Positions 42,081 through 52,803 of a stretch of DNA of 64,000 nt are shown in pieces. The DNA is taken from positions 1-64,000 of the forward strand of contig JAIBAG010000003.1 of the NCBI GenBank assembly GCA_019695305.1, given 5' to 3'. Each line of letters opens with the position of its first letter. Positions within the stretch are counted from its first letter, which is position 1. The translations under genes and the position numbers were made by a program. The DNA is from a bacterium. Its GTDB lineage: Bacteria > UBA10199 > JAIBAG01. Below the pieces are notes generated by a model. The model saw only the letters and a program-made list of their open reading frames with translations. It was not told the DNA's origin and ran no database searches.

Positions 42081-43250
42081 ATGGATTTTTTCCAATTTAA
42101 TGTTCCCACCAAAATTGTTTATGGCGAAAATCTTTCGGCCGATTTTGCCGCCGAACTCGATTTAATTCCTATTTCCAAATATTTTATTGTTACCGACAAA
42201 ATTATCCGCGACTTGGGTTTAATTACGGGTATTGAAGAGGGCATTAAAAATGCGGGGCGTGAAGTTACCGGAATTTTTAGCGAAGTACCTTCCGATTCGG
42301 GAGTAAGTGTTATTGAAAAATGCGCGGCTCTCATTAAAGAATCGGGGGCCGAAGGAATTATTGCCGTGGGCGGGGGCAGTGTTTTGGATACGGCCAAGGG
42401 AGCCAATATTCTTTTTTCACTCGGTGGCAATCTTGTTGACGATTACTCTGGCGCGCAAACCATCACGCAAGATTTATCGCCTCTGATTGCTATTCCCACA
42501 ACGGCCGGTACCGGTAGCGAAGTAACCGAGGCTATCGTGGTAAAAGACGATCATTCGGCCACTAAACTTTCATTTGTTGATAAACATCTTTTACCCACAC
42601 TCGCTATTCTTGATCCCGCACTTACAACGGGACTTCCACCCGTGATTACAGCAGCCACAGCGCTGGACGCTTTAACCCATGCTATTGAATCAATGATGAG
42701 TGTGCAAAAGGGGCCGGTGTCGGATGCATTAGCGCTTCAGGCTATTAGCCTGGTGCGCGACAATTTAATTCCTACTTTATCCGATCCTCAAAATTTTGAT
42801 TTGCGCGGTAAACTTTTGGTGGCTTCTACTTTAGCGGGCATTGCCTTTAACCACGCCATGGTAGGGGTTGTGCATGCCGTTGCCCATACTATTGGGGCGC
42901 TCTTTCATGTACATCATGGAACCGCCAATGGCATTTTTTTACCCTTTGGGATGGAATATAATTTAGACGAACGTACCGAAGCCATTGCATCTATGGCAGC
43001 GGCTCTCCAGGTTAAAAACCCGGATGCTGATTTGAAAAAGAGAGCACTTCAGGTGATTGAGGCGGTTAAAAGTTTTAGGGAAGAGGTTAAAAAGGTGTGC
43101 GGACTTAAAACAACATTATCGGAAGTGGGAGTTACAAAAGCCGATCTTGCAACGCTCGCCGAAAAATCTCCGGATGACGGTGCCAGCTTTTATAACCCCC
43201 GTGAAGTCAATGCTTCCGATTTACTGCCTTACTTGGAAAAAGCTTTTTAG
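42081..43250 (+). CDS. Iron-containing alcohol dehydrogenase
   Basis: The 389-residue protein is a class III (Fe-ADH) dehydrogenase. It has the NAD-binding GGGSVLDTAKG, the AIPTTAGTGSE motif, a first metal His in DALTHAIESM, and further His ligands in HAVAHTIGALFHVHHG. It probably reduces an aldehyde with NAD(P)H. The substrate is not clear. A strong ribosome binding site (GGGGAGAAG) lies upstream. It is convergent with the thioredoxin gene, 7 bp away. Confidence 0.92.
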   Translation: MDFFQFNVPTKIVYGENLSADFAAELDLIPISKYFIVTDKIIRDLGLITGIEEGIKNAGREVTGIFSEVPSDSGVSVIEKCAALIKESGAEGIIAVGGGSVLDTAKGANILFSLGGNLVDDYSGAQTITQDLSPLIAIPTTAGTGSEVTEAIVVKDDHSATKLSFVDKHLLPTLAILDPALTTGLPPVITAATALDALTHAIESMMSVQKGPVSDALALQAISLVRDNLIPTLSDPQNFDLRGKLLVASTLAGIAFNHAMVGVVHAVAHTIGALFHVHHGTANGIFLPFGMEYNLDERTEAIASMAAALQVKNPDADLKKRALQVIEAVKSFREEVKKVCGLKTTLSEVGVTKADLATLAEKSPDDGASFYNPREVNASDLLPYLEKAF

Positions 43251-43257
43251 AAAGCTT

Positions 43258-43587
43258 TTATGCCAGGCCGTTAATCATATTTTGCAAGTTGGCTTTAGCA
43301 CTAACACCAACCGATTGCTGAGCTACTTTTCCATCCTTAAAAAACAGAACGGTAGGAATACCACGTATACCAAATTGGGCGGCAACGTTTGGATTATCAT
43401 CCACATTTAATTTAAAAACATTTATTTTGCCCACGTTTTCATCGGCTAATTCATCGATGATGGGGGCTAATGCGCGGCAAGGTCCGCACCAAACGGCCCA
43501 AAAATCTACCAGGCTGGGCTTTCCGGAATTTAAAACTTCGGTTGCAAAGTTATCGTCGGTTGCGGTTTTTACATTGGCTGAACTCAT
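43258..43587 (-). CDS. trxA: Thioredoxin
   Basis: The 109-residue protein has the active-site motif WCGPC in DFWAVWCGPCRALAP, a cis-proline loop RGIPTVLFF and typical length. It passes reducing power to ribonucleotide reductase and other disulfide enzymes. The start at ATG 43585-43587 is supported by AGGAAC nine bases upstream; a longer frame to 43638 exists but is not needed. A perfect TTGACA -35 lies 46 bp upstream of the start. Confidence 0.96.
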   Translation of the reverse strand: MSSANVKTATDDNFATEVLNSGKPSLVDFWAVWCGPCRALAPIIDELADENVGKINVFKLNVDDNPNVAAQFGIRGIPTVLFFKDGKVAQQSVGVSAKANLQNMINGLA

Positions 43588-43610
43588 TGTGTGTTCCTTT
43601 CTGTATGTCT

Positions 43611-43638
43611 TATTTATGCCGGAGATGAAAAATGTCAA
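43611..43638 (-). promoter_or_regulatory. Candidate trxA promoter
   Basis: A perfect TTGACA (43633-43638, minus strand) is followed after 16 nt by TAAATA (43611-43616), a weak -10. An alternative -10, CATAAA, lies two bases closer. Confidence 0.45.
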
Positions 43639-43646
43639 GGGTTTCA

Positions 43647-43755
43647 GTAACCCACCTTTGTCTCCTCCCTTAATCTAAGGGAGGAGAACTTGATCACAAA
43701 GTTTGGGAGGATATCCCTCCCCCTTAGATTAAGGGGGAGGCCAGGAGGGGGTTAC
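43647..43755. repeat. 109-bp palindromic intergenic element
   Basis: The element begins GTAACCC (43647) and ends GGGTTAC (43755), an exact 7-bp terminal inverted repeat. Inside are two perfect 11-bp hairpins: CTCCTCCCTTA (43662-43672)/TAAGGGAGGAG (43676-43686) and CCTCCCCCTTA (43716-43726)/TAAGGGGGAGG (43730-43740). It lies between trxA and the HemX-like gene. This looks like a small non-autonomous (MITE- or REP-like) repeat; a simpler relative occurs at 20276. Confidence 0.72.
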
Positions 43756-43805
43756 TCAGAAATTACCTTGAATCTTCCCTCTGGGCGTATTACACAAGAG
43801 AACTC

Positions 43806-44615
43806 ATGCCAAACTATACGTTTTCAAATGGTTTTTTTATTGTCTTGGGGCTTTATTTGGTAAGTTTTTTGGCCTTTTGTTTTCGCTTCATTTTTAAACG
43901 AAAAGTCTACGCTCTTTTAGCACTGCGTTTTACCATGGTAGGGCTTTTGGTGCATGGAATTGTTTTTATCACCCATCTGTTAAAACAGGGATATCCTTAC
44001 TTTAATACCAGTTTCGAATCACTCCAGCTTACAAGTCTTATTATTGTGTTATTTTTTGTGATCTTTAGTTTTTTTTATCACTATTTGGCAGCCGGTCTTA
44101 TTTTTATGTTTTTAGGCTTGTTCTTTTATATTTTAAGCATCACACGCTTGGTGGCCTACGCAGCTCCTCAGCATTTTTTACAAAATCCCTGGGCCTTTAT
44201 TCATCTTGTTTTTATTTTTATGGGTGTGGGCGTGTTTATGGTGAGTTTTGTAACCGGGCTTATTTATCTCATCAAAGAATATCGTCTTAAGCACAAACAA
44301 CTAGGTGGTTTTTTTGATAAAGTGCCGGCTTTGGATGAGCTGGATGCTATTCATTATCGCTCGCTGTATACCGGTTTTGTATTATTTACGCTGGGTATTA
44401 TTACCGGTGCCGGTTGGTCTAAAAGTACTTTGGGTTATTATGTAACTAACGATCTCAAGTCACTTTTATCGATTGGGATTTGGATTTTTTTTGCACTTCT
44501 TCTTAATTTGCGCGTGTCGCAGGGCTTGCAGGGGCGTAAAGGAATTCTTTTATCTACCATGGGCTTTGTACTTTTTCTTTATCTTCTATTTAGGGTGCAA
44601 GGGGGAGGAGCCTAA
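43806..44615 (+). CDS. HemX/CcsA-family membrane protein
   Basis: The 269-residue protein has about eight membrane helices. It matches the HemX-type (CcsA/CcmC-related) family found directly upstream of hemA in many bacteria. HemX lowers GluTR levels in Bacillus subtilis, and CcsA relatives handle haem for cytochrome c. The tryptophan-rich WWD haem motif is not well kept here: GWSKSTLGYYVTND replaces the usual WG-x-W-x-W pattern. Its stop overlaps the hemA start, so the two are coupled. Confidence 0.85.
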   Translation: MPNYTFSNGFFIVLGLYLVSFLAFCFRFIFKRKVYALLALRFTMVGLLVHGIVFITHLLKQGYPYFNTSFESLQLTSLIIVLFFVIFSFFYHYLAAGLIFMFLGLFFYILSITRLVAYAAPQHFLQNPWAFIHLVFIFMGVGVFMVSFVTGLIYLIKEYRLKHKQLGGFFDKVPALDELDAIHYRSLYTGFVLFTLGIITGAGWSKSTLGYYVTNDLKSLLSIGIWIFFALLLNLRVSQGLQGRKGILLSTMGFVLFLYLLFRVQGGGA

Positions 44616-45904
44616 TGGATTATTTAGTGGTGGGTTTAAGCCACAAAACAGCCCCTATTAGCCTGCGTGAAAAATTATCGGTATCGGCCCAGGAATGCCC
44701 GCATGTACTGCACGATTTGACGGGTAAAATTCCCTCGCTTAAAGAAACTTTTTTTCTATCTACCTGTAACAGGATGGAAGTATATGCGGCTAGTAGCAAT
44801 GCGCAAGATTCTATTCGTGATTTGGAAAGTTTTTTTTCTCATAAGGGGCAGTGTCCACTTGATACTATCCGTTCACATCTTTATACATATAAAAATTCGG
44901 AAGCCGTAACCCATGGGTTTAAAGTGATTAGTAGTCTTGATTCTTTGGTGGTTGGTGAAAATCAAATTGTGGGACAGTTTAGAGATGCTTTTGAAATTGC
45001 TTTTAAAGAGCATGTAACGGGAACCTATCTTAACCAATTTGTAAATCGTGCTTTTTATGTATCTAAAAAGGTGCGCGAAAATACGGCTGTGTCACTTGGG
45101 GCAGTATCGGTAGGGTCGGTGGCAGTACTGCTAACGCGGCAAATTTATGGAACGCTAGAAAATAAATCTATAGGCATTGTAGGCGCTGGCGAGATAGCAG
45201 AATTGGTTGTTCGCCATTTAAGCGAGCACAACATTGGCTCACTTCATTGTTTTAACCGTACTCAGGCTAAGGCGCAAGAATTGGCCTTTCGCTTAAACGG
45301 ACAGGCTCATTCATTGGATAATTTGGAAAATATATTGGAGCAGGGGCTTGATATTGTGGTTACTGCTATTGAAAGCGATAAAGCTCTTTTGTTGGCCGAT
45401 CAATTGCAAACATTAATGCATAAACGCAAAAACCGTTCTTTGATTTTAATTGATTTGGGCGTGCCACGCAACATTAATGCCGACTGTAATAATGTTGATA
45501 ATGTGTTTTTATATAATATTGACGATTTAAAACAGGTGATTGAACATAACTCGAAAGAGCGTCAAAAAGAGGCCGAAAAAGCCTTTCTTATTGTTGAAAA
45601 AGAAGCTTCGAGATTCATGGATTTTATGGTAGCAAGAGATCCTACGTTGGTGCAGCTTGGAGCCAAGTGGGACGGTATTCGTAAAAAAGAGTTGGAAAGA
45701 ACTATGAAAAAACTTTCCCACTTAAATAAAAACGATTTAGAAGCTGTAGAAAAAATGACCGAGGCTATTTTAAACCGAATTCTATTTGATCCGGTTTTAA
45801 GCCTTAAAAATGAGGCCGGTGATGAACGTAGTTGGCAGGCCAAAGATTTAATTCGCAAAATGTTCCGGTTAGATGAATCGGATTACGAAGGAAAGGACAA
45901 TTAA
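44615..45904 (+). CDS. hemA: Glutamyl-tRNA reductase HemA
   Basis: It reduces Glu-tRNA to glutamate-1-semialdehyde, the first committed step of haem synthesis by the C5 route. The 429-residue protein has the catalytic Cys in FFLSTCNRMEVYA, GLSHKTAPISLREKL at the start, GENQIVGQF, the NADPH-binding segment GIVGAGEIAELV and a helical C-terminal dimerisation region. Later haem genes are not in the window. Confidence 0.96.
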   Translation: MDYLVVGLSHKTAPISLREKLSVSAQECPHVLHDLTGKIPSLKETFFLSTCNRMEVYAASSNAQDSIRDLESFFSHKGQCPLDTIRSHLYTYKNSEAVTHGFKVISSLDSLVVGENQIVGQFRDAFEIAFKEHVTGTYLNQFVNRAFYVSKKVRENTAVSLGAVSVGSVAVLLTRQIYGTLENKSIGIVGAGEIAELVVRHLSEHNIGSLHCFNRTQAKAQELAFRLNGQAHSLDNLENILEQGLDIVVTAIESDKALLLADQLQTLMHKRKNRSLILIDLGVPRNINADCNNVDNVFLYNIDDLKQVIEHNSKERQKEAEKAFLIVEKEASRFMDFMVARDPTLVQLGAKWDGIRKKELERTMKKLSHLNKNDLEAVEKMTEAILNRILFDPVLSLKNEAGDERSWQAKDLIRKMFRLDESDYEGKDN

Positions 45905-45907
45905 TTC

Positions 45908-46567
45908 ATGTCACGTTACAAAAGACTTCCATTTGAAAATAAAAAGAAAAAACAGGATGAATTTATTTCTGCTGTAGATACCATTTTTTCCAAATTAGCT
46001 CCCTTTGCCTCCCTTATTTTTGTTTTAGTGATTGTTGGTTTTATAGGTGGCTTTGTTTATCTTTTTTTAAGCCACAAAAAAGACAGCGATCTTACTCAAA
46101 TGAATGCTCAGGTTTTTGAGGTTTTAGAATCTACCGATGCGGAAGCTGGGTTACAAAAACTTGCCGATGAAAAAAAATATGCCTATTTGCCCACGCTTGA
46201 ATTGCTTCATCGCTATGCAACGGCTGGTAATAACGAAAAATTAGATGCCGAGTTTAAAACTTTACTGGAGGAAGCGCCGGCCATTGTTAAAAATTACTAT
46301 GTACTTCATTACGCCCATTATTTGGTTCAAAATCAAAAATGGGATGAAGCCACCCAGGCTCTTGGTTTGTTAACAAACAATAAAACTCAAGCCAACACAG
46401 AATTTGCCTCTTATTTAAAAGCCTTAATTGCATTAGGTAAAGGTAATAGTGAAGAGGGTTTAAAAACTTTAAAAGAGTTGTCTTCTACTGCAACGAGCTC
46501 TGTTAAGGAAAAGGCCGTGCAAACGTACCTTGTAGAACAAACTAAAGGAAATCATGAAAAATCTTAA
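45908..46567 (+). CDS. YfgM-like membrane-anchored TPR protein
   Basis: The 219-residue protein has a basic N-terminus, one membrane helix (about residues 33-54) and a periplasmic helical domain that looks TPR-like. It overlaps the BamB-like gene by 14 bp. In E. coli, YfgM has the same topology and lies next to bamB. It then acts at the Sec translocon with PpiD, helping secreted proteins fold. This role is inferred from topology and gene order. Confidence 0.72.
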   Translation: MSRYKRLPFENKKKKQDEFISAVDTIFSKLAPFASLIFVLVIVGFIGGFVYLFLSHKKDSDLTQMNAQVFEVLESTDAEAGLQKLADEKKYAYLPTLELLHRYATAGNNEKLDAEFKTLLEEAPAIVKNYYVLHYAHYLVQNQKWDEATQALGLLTNNKTQANTEFASYLKALIALGKGNSEEGLKTLKELSSTATSSVKEKAVQTYLVEQTKGNHEKS

Positions 46568-47681
46568 ATTTTTTATTCCTCTACTAGTTGTTTTGTTTAT
46601 GTGTTCGGCGCTTTGGGCCAAAGACGAAAAACATAATCCTCCAAAAACACTTCATAAAAAAGTGGTAAAAACCTTATGGAGCCGAGGGCTTAAAAGCGGG
46701 GGATCTAAAAAAAGATTTTTTCCAGAAGCGTCATCCCCCACAACAGCTGATGGCAGAGTTTTTGTAGGAACTCATTCGGGTAATTTTTATGCAGTGAATG
46801 CGGCCTCTGGTAAAATATTGTGGACACTCCCCACCGAAGGCCCCATTGCTTCGCAGGCTTTAGCTGTTTCTCAAAATGTTTACTTTGGAAATAACAAGGG
46901 ATGGTTTTATTCGGTAAACGCCGAGACGGGTACCAGAAACTGGAGTGTTTATCTTGAAAATGAAATTTTGGGTACGCCTGCTTTTGGACAAGGGAAAGTG
47001 TATGCTGTCACTACAGCGCGTCAGGTTTTTGCTATAGATGCCGACAATGGGCGAGTGGTGTGGAGTACGCCTGTATCAGGCTTTGATGCCAAAATGACAA
47101 TGCGCGGTACCTCGGGTGTGGTGATACAGGGCGATCGCTTGTATATAGGTTTTGCCGATGGTCAATTGGTGGCCTTGTCGGCGGGTAATGGTTCGGTGGT
47201 GTGGTCGCGCATGTTGGCATTTAACCGCATTGGCTTTAGAGATTTAGATGCCGATATTACTATTGATGGTGATGCTCTTTATGTTTCTGGTTATTTTGGC
47301 AATATTTACAAATTATCGCGCTCGGGTGGTGATGTGTTGTGGAAAAAAGATATCAAGAGCGGCGTAAAATTGGAGGCAGGGAGCGATTCTTTATATGTAT
47401 CTACAGCCGACGGGCATGTGATGAGCCTTTCAAAATCTAATGGTACTCGGATGTGGGATACAGGTCTTTATTCGGGAGCTCAATCGCCACCGGTTGTAGT
47501 AGGCAATACTGTGATTGTGGGTACCGAGGAAAACGGGGCTTATGTGTTGGATGCGGCTAACGGGCGTGTGCTTCAAACATTAGCCTTATCGGGTGGGTCT
47601 TTAAATCAAATTGCCGTGGATAGTAACCGTTTGTTTGTGTTATCCTCTTCGTCCGTTTTGTACGGGTTGATAGTTCCATAA
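46554..47681 (+). CDS. bamB: BamB-like PQQ beta-propeller protein
   Basis: The 375-residue protein has a cleavable signal peptide (about residues 1-23, ending LWA) and then repeated PQQ-type blades such as YAVNAASGKILWTL, YSVNAETGTRNW and FAIDADNGRVVW. This is the pattern of BamB, which scaffolds the BAM complex for outer-membrane protein insertion. A conserved lipobox is not evident. A Cys lies at position 17, but the sequence CSALWA suggests signal peptidase I. The YfgM-like gene lies immediately upstream, as expected for bamB. Confidence 0.8.
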   Translation: MKNLKFFIPLLVVLFMCSALWAKDEKHNPPKTLHKKVVKTLWSRGLKSGGSKKRFFPEASSPTTADGRVFVGTHSGNFYAVNAASGKILWTLPTEGPIASQALAVSQNVYFGNNKGWFYSVNAETGTRNWSVYLENEILGTPAFGQGKVYAVTTARQVFAIDADNGRVVWSTPVSGFDAKMTMRGTSGVVIQGDRLYIGFADGQLVALSAGNGSVVWSRMLAFNRIGFRDLDADITIDGDALYVSGYFGNIYKLSRSGGDVLWKKDIKSGVKLEAGSDSLYVSTADGHVMSLSKSNGTRMWDTGLYSGAQSPPVVVGNTVIVGTEENGAYVLDAANGRVLQTLALSGGSLNQIAVDSNRLFVLSSSSVLYGLIVP

Positions 47682-47684
47682 ACT

Positions 47685-49589
47685 ATGTCCTTTTTTGAAC
47701 GTAATTTAGCTGTTCTTAAAAAACGTTACCCCGAACTGGCACGCCAGATGGAGTTGTTAAAACCCGTTCCTGCCTTTTCTAGCTCTACTATTGAGGGCGA
47801 ACCCGAAGTTATTCTAAAAACCAGCGATGGCAAAGAGTTTCCTTACCATGGTGGGGAATCCCCCAAAAAATACGCAAAAGAATTTGTTAAAAAGCTCGAA
47901 TTTAAAAACCCGCGTGTGATTATTTTTGCGGGTATTGGTTTGGGGCATCATTTGTTGGAATATGCCAAAAATCCTCAGCCTACAAATAGAACAGTATTGG
48001 TTTTGGAGCCTTTTCCGTATTTGTTTCGCGAAGCCTTGGAGCAAACTGATTTAACGCCTCTTTTTTTGGCGTCTAATTTTGGTTGGTTTATTGGGCAAGA
48101 TACGGCCAAACTCACTCAATTTTTTTCTTCATTCTTTTCCGAGTACCTTAATCTGTCTATGGCTCGCGCTATTGAATACGTTATTTATCCGCCGGCTTAT
48201 AAGCTATCGGCGCCTTTTATAGATGAGGCACAAAAAAAGATTTTACCTGCTGTTATCACGCATCAGTTTAGCCGTTATTTTTGTGACCCGTACGATGCCC
48301 ACATAGGCTATCAAAATACCTTGGATAATTTGAATTTGTTAAACGGTATGGCCGATTTTTCTAAAGCTAAAAATGCTTTTGAGGGAAAACCGGGTATTGT
48401 GGTGGCGTCGGGACCATCTCTTAACGAGAGCCTTCCTTATTTAAAAGAGGTGCAAAATAAAGCTGTTATAGCGGCCTGTCCTTCGGCATTAAAAGTGCTT
48501 GTTGATGCGGGTATTCATCCTCATCTATGGCTTAATGTGGAACGTGCCGAAATGCAGGGAAAATATTTTGAAGATCTTAAAGATAAGCCCCCCCATGTAT
48601 TTGTGGGAAACATTTTAGTGCACCCGCGTTGTTACACGGGTAACCACGTTAACGGTAATGGGAGTTTAAATAGTTATATTTTGGGTGAAAGCGGATTGGC
48701 ACGGTGGGTGCCTTTTTCTGGACCACGCTACGATCATGGCCATTCTTCGGCTCATACCGCATTTTTGTTACTGAAGGAATTGGGTTGTAAATCTATTTAT
48801 TTAGTAGGCCAAGATTTATCCTATTTAGGTAAAGAAAGTCATGGTGAAGGCGTGTGGGATGAATCGGCCGTTGCCATGGCACAGCTTCAAGGTGATGAAA
48901 AAGCGGTAATACAGTTGCCCGGTAACAGCGGGAGCACAGTGACGGTGAATGCCTACTGGTATTTGTTTTTACAAACTTTTGTGAGTCAGTTGGTGCCTCA
49001 GTACGCCGGAAAAGTATACAATGTGATTCCTTCCACCATGGGAGTTAAAATTAACGGTACCGAGCGGCTTGATCCTCAAACCTTGCCACAACAATTAACC
49101 GAAAGTTTTGATGTGTTAGGTATTTTAGAAGCCAAACTTAGCCCGCCTAGTCCGGGCGAACAAAAGGAAACACGCGAAAAAATAAATGCAAAACTCCGTG
49201 TTACTCAAGAAGCGTTAAAGCGTCTTAAAACTTACGCCTCCGATTTTGCTTTAGCCTGTAAACAGTTTCAGTTTAGCGATGCTGTTTTGATAAAGGATTG
49301 GAACAAGGCTAAACCTGTTTTTGAGGCTTTCAAAAAAGCATCAGCTGCTTTTTCCGCACAGGCCGGGCCTGATGGCAGTGATAGTGAAGCTAAAGAGGTT
49401 TTTAAAGAGTTTGTTCATCCTCTTATACAGGGTATTTTTTTAAGAGGACAAATTGATTACTTTGGTGGCTCTGGCGAAGAGGAAGGTAATTTTTCTGAGT
49501 TACAGCGTAAGGCCGAACTTTTGTACCATTTGGCCAAAGACGAAGGTTTTTGGATTGACCGTCTTTTTCGTTTAATAAGCTCTCATTAA
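47685..49589 (+). CDS. MAF/MptE-like (PF01973) glycosyltransferase-type protein
   Basis: The 634-residue protein matches the MAF (motility accessory factor) family, with GIVVASGPSLNESLPYLK, IAACPSALKVLVDAGIHPH, an HSSAHTAFLLLKELGCKSIYLVGQDLSY core and further C-terminal helices. Family members attach sialic-acid-like sugars to flagellin; archaeal relatives are 6-hydroxymethylpterin pyrophosphokinases. No flagellin or sugar biosynthesis genes are near, so the target is open. It follows the bamB-like gene by 3 bp, and its stop is 139 bp from guaB. Confidence 0.85.
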   Translation: MSFFERNLAVLKKRYPELARQMELLKPVPAFSSSTIEGEPEVILKTSDGKEFPYHGGESPKKYAKEFVKKLEFKNPRVIIFAGIGLGHHLLEYAKNPQPTNRTVLVLEPFPYLFREALEQTDLTPLFLASNFGWFIGQDTAKLTQFFSSFFSEYLNLSMARAIEYVIYPPAYKLSAPFIDEAQKKILPAVITHQFSRYFCDPYDAHIGYQNTLDNLNLLNGMADFSKAKNAFEGKPGIVVASGPSLNESLPYLKEVQNKAVIAACPSALKVLVDAGIHPHLWLNVERAEMQGKYFEDLKDKPPHVFVGNILVHPRCYTGNHVNGNGSLNSYILGESGLARWVPFSGPRYDHGHSSAHTAFLLLKELGCKSIYLVGQDLSYLGKESHGEGVWDESAVAMAQLQGDEKAVIQLPGNSGSTVTVNAYWYLFLQTFVSQLVPQYAGKVYNVIPSTMGVKINGTERLDPQTLPQQLTESFDVLGILEAKLSPPSPGEQKETREKINAKLRVTQEALKRLKTYASDFALACKQFQFSDAVLIKDWNKAKPVFEAFKKASAAFSAQAGPDGSDSEAKEVFKEFVHPLIQGIFLRGQIDYFGGSGEEEGNFSELQRKAELLYHLAKDEGFWIDRLFRLISSH

Positions 49590-49625
49590 CTCCATTTTAG
49601 CGAAAGTTATGAAAAAGCACAGGTA

Positions 49626-49653
49626 TTGCGTGGTCTAGTTCCTACTGTATAGC
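49626..49653 (+). promoter_or_regulatory. Candidate guaB promoter
   Basis: TTGCGT at 49626-49631 and TATAGC at 49648-49653, preceded by TG, are 16 nt apart, about 75 bp before the guaB start. No known riboswitch shape was noticed in the leader. Confidence 0.33.
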
Positions 49654-49722
49654 TTTGGCCCGCACTTCATAATTTATAAAAAATGCTTGATTCAATCGGT
49701 GTTTTATCCTAAAGCCTCATAG

Positions 49723-51189
<1,467 letters not shown>

Positions 51190-51192
51190 GCT

Positions 51193-51234
51193 GTATTTCG
51201 TTCGTGTTTCAACGAAGGACGTATGGCGAAATAC
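51193..51234 (+). other. Hairpin between guaB and guaA
   Basis: GTATTTCG (51193-51200) pairs exactly with CGAAATAC (51227-51234). Inside, TTCGT (51201-51205) pairs with ACGAA (51212-51216) around loop GTTTCA. The 3' arm ends 1 base before the guaA ATG, so it may affect translation. It has no T-tract and is not a terminator. Confidence 0.45.
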
Positions 51235-51235
51235 T

Positions 51236-52771
51236 ATGGATAAAGTCTTAGTTCTTGATTTTGGTTCTCAATACACCCAACTGATAGCCCGCCGTATCCG
51301 TGAACAAAAAGTTTACTGCGAAATCCTTAATTGCCGCACCAGTCTTTCTAAAATTAAAGAATTTAATCCCAGCGCTATTGTTCTGTCGGGCGGTCCCGAT
51401 AGTGTTCTTAATAAAAAATCGCCTAAAATTGACCCTCAAATTTTTAACCTGGGGCTCCCTATTTTGGGGATTTGTTACGGCCTTCAATTAATGGCTCATC
51501 ATTTAGGGGGTAAGGTTACGCATTCTGAAAAAAGAGAGTATGGTAGGGCCGAAATTGACGTGGTGGCTCGTGATAACGAGTTACTTGCCGGTGTGCCGCA
51601 GGGCTCGGTGATTTGGATGAGCCATGGGGATTCTATCGACCAAATTCCTACCGGTTTTCAAACCCTGGCGCGCTCTCATAATGGCATTATCACCGCCTTT
51701 GGTGATAAAAACCGGCGCTTGTATGGGCTTCAGTTTCATCCCGAAGTTGTTCATTCCGAATCGGGCACTCAGGTGATCCGTAATTTTCTGCTTACTGTTG
51801 CCGGTCTCAAGGCCGATTGGACGATGGATTCTTTTATCGAGAAAGAAGTTGAAAGAATACGTTCTATTGTATTGAAAGATAATGTTATTTTAGGTTTATC
51901 GGGTGGGGTGGATTCGTCGGTTGCTGCTGTTCTTATTCAAAAAGCCATTGGTAAACAGCTGACCTGCATTTTTATCAATAATGGGGTGTTGCGCTATAAA
52001 GAGGCACAGGATGTTCAAACCATGTTCCGCAAAAATTTTAAGTTAAAACTAAAATATGTGGATGCCTCGGCGGTGTTTTTAAAGGCTTTAAAAGGGGTGA
52101 GTGACCCTGAGAAAAAACGCAAGATTATTGGCCGTGTATTTGTAGAGGTTTTTGAAAAAGAATCTAAGAAAATCAAGAATGTAAAGTTTTTAGCTCAAGG
52201 AACACTTTATCCTGATGTCATCGAAAGTGTATCTCACAAGGGGCCTTCGGCCGTGATTAAAAGTCATCACAATGTAGGGGGCTTACCCGAGAAAATGGGC
52301 TTTAAACTTTTGGAGCCATTCCGCGAATTGTTTAAAGATGAAGTGCGCGAAATTGGAGCTAAGCTCAATATGCCGGCCGAAGTTTTGGGACGTCACCCTT
52401 TTCCCGGGCCAGGGCTTGCTATTCGCATTATCGATTCTATTACCGCTGATAAAGTAGAACTTTTACAAAAGGCCGATAAGATTGTGATTGAAGAGCTAAA
52501 AAAAGAGGGATGGTACAACTCGGTATGGCAGGCTTTTGCTGTTTTGTTGCCCGTAAAATCGGTGGGGGTAATGGGGGATGAGCGCACCTATGAAAACGTT
52601 TGTGCTGTGCGTGTGGTAGCAAGCGTTGACGGCATGACTGCCGACTGGGTATACTTGCCACAAAAACTTCTGGCTAATATTTCAAACAGGATTATCAATG
52701 AAGTACGGGGGATTAATCGTGTTGTCTACGATATATCCTCAAAACCTCCCGCCACTATCGAGTGGGAATAG
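51236..52771 (+). CDS. guaA: GMP synthase (glutamine-hydrolysing) GuaA
   Basis: It amidates XMP to GMP. The N-terminal class I glutamine amidotransferase has the nucleophile Cys in [12 protein letters not shown] and the His and Glu in [11 protein letters not shown]. The ATP-pyrophosphatase domain has the P-loop [10 protein letters not shown]. The C-terminal dimerisation domain ends PPATIEWE. At 511 residues it is normal. It follows guaB and precedes dnaE. Confidence 0.97.
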   Translation: MDKVLVLDFGSQYTQLIARRIREQKVYCEILNCRTSLSKIKEFNPSAIVLSGGPDSVLNKKSPKIDPQIFNLGLPILGICYGLQLMAHHLGGKVTHSEKREYGRAEIDVVARDNELLAGVPQGSVIWMSHGDSIDQIPTGFQTLARSHNGIITAFGDKNRRLYGLQFHPEVVHSESGTQVIRNFLLTVAGLKADWTMDSFIEKEVERIRSIVLKDNVILGLSGGVDSSVAAVLIQKAIGKQLTCIFINNGVLRYKEAQDVQTMFRKNFKLKLKYVDASAVFLKALKGVSDPEKKRKIIGRVFVEVFEKESKKIKNVKFLAQGTLYPDVIESVSHKGPSAVIKSHHNVGGLPEKMGFKLLEPFRELFKDEVREIGAKLNMPAEVLGRHPFPGPGLAIRIIDSITADKVELLQKADKIVIEELKKEGWYNSVWQAFAVLLPVKSVGVMGDERTYENVCAVRVVASVDGMTADWVYLPQKLLANISNRIINEVRGINRVVYDISSKPPATIEWE

Positions 52772-52803
52772 GGCAGGCTCGCTTTTGATAGGGCTCAAAA
52801 ATC

